From positions 1-64,000 of the forward strand of contig JAXGGA010002965.1 of assembly GCA_038373865.1 (NCBI GenBank): a DNA stretch of 64,000 nucleotides, read 5' to 3'. The translations under genes were made by a program, and so were the position numbers. Shown here piece after piece: positions 55,409-64,000 of this stretch. Origin of the DNA: Uloborus plumipes (Eukaryota; Arthropoda; Arachnida; Araneae; Uloboridae). The notes beneath the pieces are model-generated. The model worked only from the letters and a program-made list of their open reading frames with translations, was not told the DNA's origin and did not search any database. Each line of letters opens with the position of its first letter. Within the stretch, counting starts at the first letter, position 1.

Positions 55409-57804
55409 CTAAATTAGAGATATAAAACCAATTTCAGTTAAAAAAGGAAACAAATTAGGATGGAGTGTATCCCCAAGTAATTCGGTCAAAGAAGGATAAA
55501 AATTATTAAAATGTTTAAAACGTATACGATTAAAATTTGGGCAGTTACATAAAATGTGGAACACTGTCTGGTTTACATTGCAGTTAATACATATAGGCGC
55601 TGCTTCGCGGCAAAGAAGGTATTTGTGTAAACCTGGTATGGCCAATGCGAAGACGGGCTATGACGACTTGTTTCCTTCGCGTAATATTAAAGGATTTGAA
55701 ACCTTTTGTGAAGGGCTGGATAGAGTGCAATTTGTTTTGCACTTCTCCATCCCAGTCACGCTGCCAAGAGTTGTATATACTACCCGTAATGGAATTTTTT
55801 ATATCTTCATAAGGAACAAGGTCTTCACAATGGGCACTAGCGGCCTTAGCAGCTGTATCGGCTGCCTCATTGCCAGCAATGCCTACATGACTAGGTATCC
55901 AACAGAAGAAAATTTCGACGTTATTTTGTTTTAGCCTATGGTATGATTGAAAAGATTGAATCACAAAAGGGTGGCTATTGTTGTTACAGTTTGAAAGGGC
56001 ATCCAACGAACTTTTCGAGTCTGTGTAAATAATCCACTTTTTTTATTTGATTGGGCTATTGTTTGGAGAGAGGTGGCTATGGCTTTGCTTTCAGAAGTGA
56101 AGACTGAGCAAGAATTATGTAGTTGTTGTGAGATTGTATAACCATCAATTACTGCTGCGAAGCCAACGTGATCATTTGCCTTAGATCCGTCGGTAAAGAT
56201 TTCGTAATATGAAGAATATTTTTGTTTTACCTCATAGTAGATCTGTTGGTATACCAAGTCTGCAGTAGTATCTTTTTGAAAGTTACAGAAATCATTGAGA
56301 AAAGTGATGTTATTATTGTTCCAAGGTTCAATAAGTTCTGCTGTATCAGGTAAATCAAAATCAGAAAGATGTAGGGTGTTGATCGCCTGTCTCATTCGAA
56401 TCCCAAATGTTGGGATGACCGAAGGACGGCGCAGAAATAAGTCAGTGTATGATGGATGGAAGATATGTAAATGCAAAGGGTGGTTTTGGTTTGGTTTGAT
56501 TTTAAAATAAAAACTTAGAGATAGCTTTAGACGTCTATAGTGCAGAGAAGGTTCATGTGCTAAGATATGTAAGCTTTGAATAGGAGAGGTTCTAAATGCC
56601 CCTGTGCAGGTGCGCAGTGCAAGATTATGTATTGGAGCGAGGATTTTTAAATAACTTTTAGCTGCAGAGCCATAGATTTGACAACAGTAATCAATTTTTG
56701 AGCGTATCAGAGCCCTTTAATTTTTAGCATGGACTCTGTATCGGCACCCCAAGAAGTGTTTGCTAAGACTTTGAGAATATTCAGTTTCAATGAGCATTTT
56801 TTTCTTAACTCTCGTATGTGTGGCAAAAATTTAAGTTTATTGTCGAGTGTGATTCCAAGAAATTTTCCTTCAGGTTTTACAGATATTGGTCGGTTGTTAC
56901 GTGAAGGTCCGGATCAGGATGAAGACCTCTTTTACGGCAGAAATGAATGCAGAAAGTTTTTTGCGGGGAGAAGGAAAAACCATTCTCCTCCGCCCATTGA
57001 GAGACTTTATTGATAGCTGTTTGAAGCTGTCTTTCAATGATACTCATGTTCGATGATGAAAAGGATATTTCGAAATCATCAACGAACATAGTGCCTTTGA
57101 CAGCGGGGGGCAGTTGTTCGTGTAAGCTGTTGATTGCTATAATGAAAAGAGTAACGCTCAACACACCTCCTTGGGGAACACCTTCTTCTTGGATGAAGGT
57201 ATCCGACAGAACGGATTTGACCCGTACATGAAAAGAATGATGTTTCAGAAAATTGGAGAGGAAGATGGGGAGGTTACCTCGTAACTCATATTCGTGCAGA
57301 GTTTTGAGGATCCCATATCTCCAGGTACGGTCATATGCCTTTTCAATGTCGAAGAATACGCTCACAAGATGTTTTCGTTTGAGAAATGCTTCTCTAATCG
57401 ATGTTTCGAGAAGCAGTAAGTTGTCAATGGTGCTTCTGCCGCGCCTGAAACCACTTTGATAGGATGATAGCAGGTGATTGGACTCCAGAATGAAAATCAG
57501 TCTGGCGTTAACCATTCGCTCCATCAATTTACATAGGCAACTAGTAAGGGCTATTGGTCTATAGCTTTCAGGTTGATTGGGTGGTTTATTTGGTTTCAGT
57601 AAGGGTATTATTGTTGCTTGAGTCCATAATGTTGGGAAACAGTTTTCAGTCCAGATTCTATTAAAAAGATGTAGTATATTTTCTAAAGAAGTTTTACTCA
57701 AATGTTTTAGCATGCTATTATGTATTTCGTCCGGCCCAGGTGAAGTATTGCGAGTTTTTTCCAAAGCTGTAACAAGTTCTTTAAAAGTAAAATTATGATT
57801 ATAT
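55409..57804 (-). pseudogene. ORF2 of LINE copy 3: reverse transcriptase and RNase H part
   Basis: The RT part is open from 57804 to 56877: PGPDEIHNSMLK, YRPIALTSCLCKLMERMV, SGFRRGRSTIDNL, VFFDIEKAYDRTW, EEGVPQGGVLS and FVDDFEISFSSS. After a shift near 56880 the thumb region is split between frames. The RNase H part (56476-55409) shows EIFTDGSKANDHVGF, an AIATSLQTIAQS helix, IPSHVGIAGNEAADTAAKAA and the Cys cluster CINCNVNQTVFHILCNCPNF, again with frameshifts near 56010 and 55620. Translation order matches copy 1. Confidence 0.9.
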
Positions 57805-58170
57805 GGGCAATTCCACGATAAGGTCAACCAGATGGTCAAATTTTCGAAATTAATATTTCTAAACAAACAAGGTATCATTTTAAAGGTAAAGAGTTGTTTA
57901 TTTTGAAATTCATGTCTAAATTTTAATAACTTAAGTTTTGACTAAGTTACAAGAGCTCAAACTAAGGTCAACATCCAGAGCGTTTTCAAACTATATTTGA
58001 CGACTCTCAAAGAAGCTCTGTTTTTTCCAAAATATACATACTAAAATTATGATTTAAGACGAATAACCATTTAAATATTCAATGTACAGCAGGTGATGTT
58101 GCAAAAATGTGTGAGAATATAATTCATTTTGATTTGTGACAGAATTCCCATGGGGCACATTAAGTGTTTT

Positions 58171-58375
58171 ACGTCCGACACCAAAATGTACGATTAATTA
58201 TGCTGGGCCAATAATTTTAAAGCTACATACATTTAACTTTGTATACAAAGTAAGATCTTTGGTCTCATCGATGTAACCGATTAACATTTTGTGACAAGTA
58301 AATATTTTTAATTAAAATCTAGGTGTTGGACGTAAAGAATTTTTTTACGTCCGACACCATTTACGTCCGACACTG
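58171..58375. repeat. Left cluster of ACGTCCGACACCA motifs
   Basis: Direct copies start at 58171, 58347 and 58363, with an inverted variant (GGTGTTGGACGT) at 58322-58333. The motif is almost always preceded by TTT. It stands out because CpG-containing words are rare in this A/T-rich context. The likely role is transposase binding, by analogy with subterminal repeats of hAT and CACTA elements. Confidence 0.8.
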
Positions 58376-58428
58376 TTACATTCCGTATATAACACTTGTT
58401 TACAACTGTGATTCTCCATATTTTACCT

Positions 58429-60599
58429 ACACGAGTATGGGTTGCGAGGTAACTTACCCACATTTATCTCTAATTTTCTCCAACATAGATCATTTCGTGT
58501 ACGTGTCAAGTCTGTCCTGTCGGATACCTTTACCCAAGAAGAAGGTGTACCCCAGGGAAGTGTGCTAAGTGTTACACTTTTCTTAATAGCCATCAATAGC
58601 CTAATTGAACAATTACCTCCTTCTGTTAAAGGTACCATGTTCGTAGATGATTTCCAAATTTCTTTTTCTTCATCGAACATGAGTATCGTTGAAAGACAGC
58701 TACAGATCTCAATTAATAAAGTCACACATTGGGCGGAAGAGAATGGGTTTTCCTTTTCTGCCCAAAAAACTTTCTGCATACATTTCTGCCGTAGAAAGGG
58801 TTTTCATTCGGACCCAAATCTACGGATTAATAATCAACCAATCCTTGTTAAAGACCAGGGTAAATTCCTAGGTCTAACTCTTGACAATAGACTTAAATTT
58901 AGACCTCATATACAAGAGTTAAAAAAGAAATGCAACTTAAAATTAAATATCCTTAGAGTCTTGGCAAATACTTCCTGGGGTGCCGATACAGAGTCCCTGT
59001 TAAGAATCTACAGGGCTCTAGTGCGGTCAAAAATGGACTACGGGTGCCAAATTTATGGCTCCGCAGCCAAAAGTGCTCTCAAAGTCCTGGATTCAATTCA
59101 TAATCAGGCCTTGCGCATCTCTACAGGTGCTTTCCGAACTTCACCTATCAATAGCTTACTTATTTTGTCTCACGAACCATCATTACCGAATAGACGACTT
59201 AAACTTTCACTCAATTTTTACTATAAGATTAAACCTAATTTTAATCATCCCTTACATCTACATATTTTTCTTCCCTCAAACACAGATTTGTTCCTGCGCC
59301 GTCCATCGGTCACCCCAACATTTGGGATTCGCATGCGACAGGCGCTTGCTGAGCTTCAAATACTAGATTTTAATGTATATAGTACAATAGAACTTATCGA
59401 ACCGTGGAGTGAAGTTAATATTTCTTTACTCCATGATTTTGATACATTTCAAAAGAACACTACTACAGATACAGTTTATCAGCAAATATATCATGAAACT
59501 AAAGACAAATACCCTCTACATAAGGAAATTTTTACCGATGGGTCAAAATCAACGGATCATGTCGGTTTCTCTGCAATAGTTGATGGTCTATGTATTTCAC
59601 AAAAATTAAATAAATCTTGCTCCGTTTTCACTGCAGAAATAAAAGCCATAACTAAATCTCTACAAACAATAGCCCAATCATACCACAAGAAATGGGTGAT
59701 ATACACGGACTCAATGAGTTCAGTGGAAGCTATCACTCACTGCAACAACAATAGCCACCCTTTGGTAATCCAATCGTATTTATTATACAATAGACTAAAA
59801 GAAAACAATTTTGAAGTTCTCTTTTGCTGGATCCCTGGACATGTCGGCATTGCAGGCAATGAGGCAGCTGATTCAGCAGCCAAGGCTGCAAGTGCCCATG
59901 TCGATGATCTTGTTCCTTTTGACGACATAAAAAATACAATCGCTGACTGTCTTAACAACTATTGGCAGCGGGCCTGGAGTGGAGAAACGCAAAATAAATT
60001 GAACTCCATCCAGCCTTCGACGAAAGGCTTCAAATCATCAAACATCACCAGAAGAGAGCAAGTTGTAATAGCCCGTCTTCGCATCGGTCACACAAGATTC
60101 ACACATAAACACCTTTTCTGCCGTGAACCATCTCCTCTATGCAACACATGTAATGTCAATCAGACAGTGTTGCATATCCTCTCTGATTGTCCAAATTTCA
60201 ATCATATTCGTTTAAAATTCTTTAATCATTTTCATCCATCGTTGAAGGAACTGTTGGGGGACATTCCCAATCCGAAATTGTTCCCGTTCCTTCAGGAGAT
60301 TGGTTTTCTCTCTCTAATTTAGTATTCGTCCTTTTTCTTGTCTTTGTTTTGTTATCAATGTTTTTATATATTTCAAAATTATTTTGCAGATTTTTCCTTT
60401 GGCTGTGTTTCAAAATTCAAAACTTCGTTTATATTCTTTTTTTGGCAAACCATTCGAAATTCTAGAAGTTTTATGTCCTTAGTTTTTCAAAAGATGTCAC
60501 ATATTTTTGTTTTTTTTCCTTTCTTTAACAAATGTCTGGCGCAGTATAGCCTGTTGAGGCTCTTGTGCCATAAAAACCAATAAAACCAACCAACCAACC
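58429..60599 (+). mobile_element. LINE (AACC-tailed family, copy 4), 5'-truncated, ORF open
   Basis: Target duplication ATATTTTACCT is at 58418-58428 and 60600-60610. It begins within the RT domain and runs through RNase H, 3' UTR, stem-loop (60537-60570) and AACC tail. It is the best-preserved copy, with no stop or frameshift in its coding part, so it is probably the youngest of the four. Confidence 0.95.
58430..60322 (+). CDS. Partial LINE ORF2 (RT palm to C-terminus), 630 codons open
   Basis: The open frame has no start codon of its own because the LINE is 5'-truncated. It begins HEYGLRGNLPTFISNF. RT landmarks are EEGVPQGSVLSVTLF and GTMFVDDFQISFSSSN (catalytic Asp pair); then the thumb, with LANTSWGADTESLLRIYRAL and MDYGCQIYGSAAKS. 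RNase H residues lie in EIFTDGSKSTDHVGF, FTAEIKAITKSL, YTDSMSSVEAI and CWIPGHVGIAGNEAADSAAK. The C-terminal Cys cluster is FCREPSPLCNTCNVNQTVLH. At the site of the TAG in copy 1 this copy has Lys (RVRVKSVLSD). It is unlikely to be expressed as such. Confidence 0.92.
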   Translation, partial: HEYGLRGNLPTFISNFLQHRSFRVRVKSVLSDTFTQEEGVPQGSVLSVTLFLIAINSLIEQLPPSVKGTMFVDDFQISFSSSNMSIVERQLQISINKVTHWAEENGFSFSAQKTFCIHFCRRKGFHSDPNLRINNQPILVKDQGKFLGLTLDNRLKFRPHIQELKKKCNLKLNILRVLANTSWGADTESLLRIYRALVRSKMDYGCQIYGSAAKSALKVLDSIHNQALRISTGAFRTSPINSLLILSHEPSLPNRRLKLSLNFYYKIKPNFNHPLHLHIFLPSNTDLFLRRPSVTPTFGIRMRQALAELQILDFNVYSTIELIEPWSEVNISLLHDFDTFQKNTTTDTVYQQIYHETKDKYPLHKEIFTDGSKSTDHVGFSAIVDGLCISQKLNKSCSVFTAEIKAITKSLQTIAQSYHKKWVIYTDSMSSVEAITHCNNNSHPLVIQSYLLYNRLKENNFEVLFCWIPGHVGIAGNEAADSAAKAASAHVDDLVPFDDIKNTIADCLNNYWQRAWSGETQNKLNSIQPSTKGFKSSNITRREQVVIARLRIGHTRFTHKHLFCREPSPLCNTCNVNQTVLHILSDCPNFNHIRLKFFNHFHPSLKELLGDIPNPKLFPFLQEIGFLSLI

Positions 60600-60837
60600 A
60601 TATTTTACCTTTAATTACAAAGTTAAAGTGAAACATGATTAAAAAAAAAAATAATTTTGACTTTACTGTGCATACATATACTTTAAATTTACTTATTAAA
60701 TAGTAAATTTTACTTCAGAATAATACTTTAAAAGATTTTTTCTCCTCATGCGACATTTATATTAAGACAATTACAATGCCTCTGAGTTGTTCTGGGAACT
60801 CTTGAATTAATAAAATGTTCATATACATATTATTGCT

Positions 60838-61623
60838 TTGAAAAAACAGCAACACAACTTTAAGTATTCATCTAAAATTTTAAAGGCTAGATCATCACAA
60901 CACAACCTGTATTCTGTTTCGCAAAGATTTACAACACATGGATTTCGTAGTTGGATTAGTACAAGTGGATGCTTACATTTTTTTATTAGTGTTCTGATTA
61001 ATATTCATATTTGCTGGTTGATGGTTGTTGATGCCATAGGAGGCACTGTGAAAAAAATCGTTTGGCGCCGCGTTAAAGCAGGAAACTGACGGTGACAAAA
61101 GCGGAGCAATTTTCTCAAGTTGCAGCACTTTTAAATCCAAATATGCATTTTAAGTATATTCCAGCAAAAGATATACACATATATACAAAGCATTTGCATC
61201 TGCACTGGAAAGCTGTTTTCCATATTCCGAACATCAAATCTGCTCATTTTTTCAAATCAGTTGGACACAATCAAGATCAAATTGGTGACATATCACGTGA
61301 TAACCAAATTAAGAACAGTACCAATATTTACTATGTCAGAATCTGATAATTCCGGGATCGAAGAATCTGCAGATCTTGATACAGTAAACATCAATGACTG
61401 GGTTGTGGTAATGCATGATGCCAAGCTTTATCTTGGATGTATCACCAAAAAAATTGCAAATTACTTTGTATCAGTCATGCATAGTTCTAAAGGCTATTTT
61501 AAATGGCCAAGAAATGAGGACAAAATATTTTACAAATTACGGGACATTATAAACGTATTCGTCCTCCGATCCCTACAGGAAAAAGGGGGCAGTTTAAATT
61601 TGATGAACTCTTTTAAATGTTAA
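60838..61623 (+). pseudogene. Transposase remnant of the GGGCAATTCCA element
   Basis: Three plus-strand frames join in order. First comes a poorly preserved stretch, then VVDAIGGTVKKIVWRRVKAG (61021-61087), corresponding to the GHGKG..DG.GG..K block of the 34987-37432 protein. Next, in another frame, are KAEQFSQVAALLNPN and KDIHIYTKHLHLHWKAVFH. From about 61333 an acidic linker leads into the C-terminal module INDWVVVMHDAKLYLG...SSKGYFKWPRNEDKIFYKL, with stop at 61621-61623. The N-terminal half with the first catalytic block was not found. Confidence 0.7.
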
Positions 61624-61740
61624 AAAAAGTATATGTGTGACCTAGGAATAAAAGTTAAGCTAATTTTCTTATTTAAAACTGTAATCGTTGACATGTATTT
61701 ACATTTAAGAACAACGGTTTAGGTCCAATTCGAAGAGTTT

Positions 61741-62145
61741 ACGTCCGACACCACAAATTTACGTCCGACACCAAGGTAAAAGTAGTTCCAAGTTAATTTT
61801 ATTCAAAACAATATCATTAAAAAACTGTAAAATATTCTTCAATCATAAGTATACTATCCATATTAGCTGTTTTTGAAATTAAAATGTAAGCCAATTCGCA
61901 GAGTTTCAGTAAATTGTAAGTGAATCTCCAATTTTACTATTTGTGCGTTTACGTCCGACACCAACTCTTTAAATCTTCTTAATTTCTATTTAAGAGATCT
62001 AATTTAAAAAACTAACATGATTTTTTATTCATTATGATGTAACGAGTATTTTGAATACCAACTTAATCATTTCTATTCAGTTTATATTTGATAAATGGAA
62101 CTAAAACTAAAAAATATTTCTTCATTTTTTACGTCCGACATCATG
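61741..62145. repeat. Right cluster of ACGTCCGACACCA motifs
   Basis: Direct copies start at 61741, 61761, 61951 and 62132, the last reading ACGTCCGACATCA immediately before the terminal repeat. They have the same orientation as the left cluster, so the two clusters are direct rather than inverted repeats. Confidence 0.8.
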
Positions 62146-62159
62146 GAATTGCCCATATG

Positions 62160-62883
62160 TATTAAAAACATTTGAGTTAAAATTCAGGATTTTACGTTCC
62201 TTAAGGGATTTTAAAGCTAAAAATTTTGAGCTATAATTGACTGCGCTAGAGACTTCTGCCAAATGAGTCCCCAAGCAGTCGGCCACGTCTTTGAGGTCAG
62301 ATATTGATTGACCATTTTTCTCAAGAATGGGGGCACCAGATGTTTGATAATTACCAACGATTTTTTTAATTTTGCCCCAAACGGTCTTGGATGGAGTGGA
62401 CGTCGTGATTGTGCTGACATATGTTTGCCACGAGTCCCGTTGGCTTTTTCGCCGAATCCTCCGAGCTTCAGCACGAGCTCGTTTCAGAGCCACAAGATTT
62501 TGTGTGGTTGGATAACGACGAAATGTGTGCCATGCTTTCTTTTGTTTTTTATAAGCTGCCTAACAATCAGAATTCCACCAAGGTTTAGGAAATTTAATCC
62601 TGCCCTTAGTGGTTCTTGGTATAGCAGCGTTCGCTGCATTCAAAATAGTGTCAGTTACTCGTCTTACCGCTTCATCGATGTCAGTATCATTCACAACTTC
62701 AAATATGATTTCTGCCAGCTGGGAAAATGTTGCCCAATCAGCTCGATCAAGGCGGAAACGGGATAGCTGCTGCTGTTAATAGCTGCAGCGCCCAGTGAAT
62801 GTTATCTTGATCGGAAAGTGGCCACTACTATAGAGTCCACTTTCGACATGGAATTCCCACAGTGGCAGAAGAGAAGGTGAGCG
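62160..62883 (-). pseudogene. Endonuclease and linker part of LINE copy 3 ORF2
   Basis: The minus strand reads the end of the APE domain (LPLWEFHVESGLYSSGHFPI), then FTGRCSY, LDRADWATFSQLAEI, AIPRTTKGRIKFPKPWWNSD, a TAG near 62560, and RRKSQRDSWQTYVSTITTS, GAPILEKNGQSISDLKDVAD and LGTHLAEVSS. The longest open piece starts at 62493. It ends at FNTY where the DNA element is inserted. Confidence 0.88.
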
Positions 62884-64000
62884 TTAACTCTTTGCTTGTA
62901 TGCGCTAAAATAAAGAATGATTATCAACACTATGATGTGGAAAGCAGAGAGCTTTATCCAGAAGAGCGAAAACTTTACAACGAAGTCAAAGTTTTTATCT
63001 TTTTACGCATGATAACAATACATTTTAGAATGTTAGTTTTATTTTAAGTTTTTTTACTGAACTAAGTTATATGAAAAAAGCAGAGAATAACATCCCCTAA
63101 TGTGTTAAGTATAAAAGTTAAAATATATTGTATGTGTTTCTTAATAATTCAGAATAATTAATATAAATAAGTATGAAGAGCAGCTAATATGAGCTCATGT
63201 ACAAAAACTTAAACAGATAGTCTTTAATATAGAAATTAAATTGTCATGGATTATGATATCAGTTCTTATTTCAAACAAAAAATTAATTGATACAAGAAGT
63301 TTCACTATTTTCCCACTGTTGGCAAAAGCATTTTATTTTTTTATTTGAAATCGAGAAAAAACAAATAAAAATTTTAAAGCGAAAACGAATAATAAATGTC
63401 AATAGCTGCAAAATTATCTGCATGTCGGAAATTGCATCAAAGGTAGAGGGAAATAGTTATTTTCATTCTTAAAAAATACTAATAGAGTCGATGTTCATTG
63501 TAATGTCATCGCCCTGCTGTTCAAACAAAATTGGTCACTGTAGCGAAAAGTCTCTGTAACGTAAATGTAAAACATATTGCATGTTACTTTCGTACTGTTT
63601 GAAAACACTGGAATATCGTTTACTAGTTCTGCTTTATGTTCAACGGGTAGGAAAAGACTAACAAAGTTGTAAATCAATACAAGTTTTAGCTTACTTTTCT
63701 GAAAAAGTAGAAAATTGGTGAAAAAATCACGAAAGAACGAGTGATGTATTTAAAAAAAAAAACCGTTCAAAACAATTGAGTTGAAAAAGCACAACTAAAC
63801 AAAAATAACTAAATACACACAGAGAAATTTAAAATAGGAAAGTTGGGTTTTGAGCTGCGGAAACTGTGTACCTGTCAGTCTATCTATTGGTCAGTTCGCC
63901 CCCCCTCCTCCCGCAATAACTTTTGAGTGCATAGTCTGATTCGATTTCTATTTTTGTTTTTTTTTTTGATCGAAACATCTCAGCGAGGGCAGCACACTCC
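62884..64000. other. AT-rich stretch, no gene recognised
   Basis: Short frames only, none resembling a protein family. A C-rich patch CCCCCCCTCCTCCC lies near 63900. Whether the hAT gene continues beyond the LINE could not be established. Confidence 0.55.

Larger units (their letters stand above)
57805..62155 (+). mobile_element. DNA element with GGGCAATTCCA ends, 4-bp TSD, in LINE copy 3
   Basis: Ends are GGGCAATTCCA at 57805-57815 and TGGAATTGCCC at 62145-62155. The duplication ATAT lies at 57801-57804 and 62156-62159, and the LINE reading frame is rejoined when the element and one ATAT are removed. The word ACGTCCGACACCA recurs at 58171, 58347, 58363, 61741, 61761, 61951 and 62132 (last with one change), plus an inverted variant at 58323. 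The right half carries transposase remnants (60838-61623). A LINE of 2.17 kb (58429-60599) is inserted in it. Net length is about 2.17 kb. Confidence 0.9.
55173..62883 (-). mobile_element. LINE (AACC-tailed family, copy 3), minus strand, split
   Basis: The 3' end is at 55173 (GGTTGGTTGG as complement of the tail). The LINE sequence runs 55173-57804 and resumes at 62160 to about 62883, where it is 5'-truncated inside the endonuclease domain. A 4.35 kb DNA element is inserted in between. The insertion point corresponds to the junction between NVFNTY and NHNFTFKEL of ORF2. I could not find a target duplication. Without the insertion it would be about 3.36 kb long. Confidence 0.9.

Overview
This 64 kb window is AT-rich animal nuclear DNA, most likely from an arthropod and possibly a spider or other arachnid. 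The clue is the non-LTR family with an AACC-repeat 3' tail together with the mix of pogo/Tigger, piggyBac, MULE, hAT, Harbinger and Tc1 elements. The species call is an inference. I see no bacterial signals, no tRNA or rRNA and no CRISPR array. Only one fragment might be a host gene, a THAP zinc-finger first exon near 33.4-33.6 kb. Nearly everything else is transposable elements nested inside one another, and many insertions can be bounded by target-site duplications (TSDs).

Region by region. 0-1.76 kb: AT-rich DNA with old tandem duplications. 1.76-8.7 kb: a foldback element of about 1.4 kb whose left arm is split by a full-length Jockey-like LINE (1867-7434, 13-bp TSD). 8.8-11.3 kb: a dispersed repeat, a diverged triplicate repeat and a small hAT MITE. 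11.8-15.2 kb: a 3.4 kb element with long inverted arms and an 8-bp TSD, carrying a decayed protein tail and a further MITE. 15.6-27.8 kb: a Tigger element holding a decayed transposase and an apparently intact two-exon MADF-domain gene. Into it a Jerky/pogo-like element inserted (22.1-27.1 kb), into that a hAT element (24.6-26.4 kb), and inside that lies a palindromic foldback. 27.8-32.5 kb: two copies of a short element with GGGCGATTC ends, the second one inside a decayed Harbinger. 32.8-33.6 kb: the dispersed repeat again, abutting the THAP exon. 34.5-40.7 kb: a 6.2 kb element with GGGTCATTCTC ends and a 4-bp ATTT duplication, with a second element of the same type inside. 40.7-46.3 kb: a piggyBac remnant next to a second LINE whose ORF1 carries a pogo-type MITE. 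46.4-49.9 kb: a decayed MULE transposase. 51.3-62.9 kb: a hAT gene interrupted by Tc1 (itself holding a LINE tail) and by a minus-strand LINE, which holds another GGG...ATTC-ended element, which holds another LINE.

The most interesting signals are four. First, a Tigger-type element appears to carry a spliced, intact MADF accessory gene. Second, five elements share GGG(C/T)NATTC ends; four have exact 4-bp A/T-only target duplications and two encode the same transposase class (GHGKG...DG..GG motif). Third, each subfamily of these has its own iterated internal motif. Fourth, a C-terminal W-P module is shared between the pogo-like transposase and two of these elements. All calls come from reading the sequence alone; no database search was possible.
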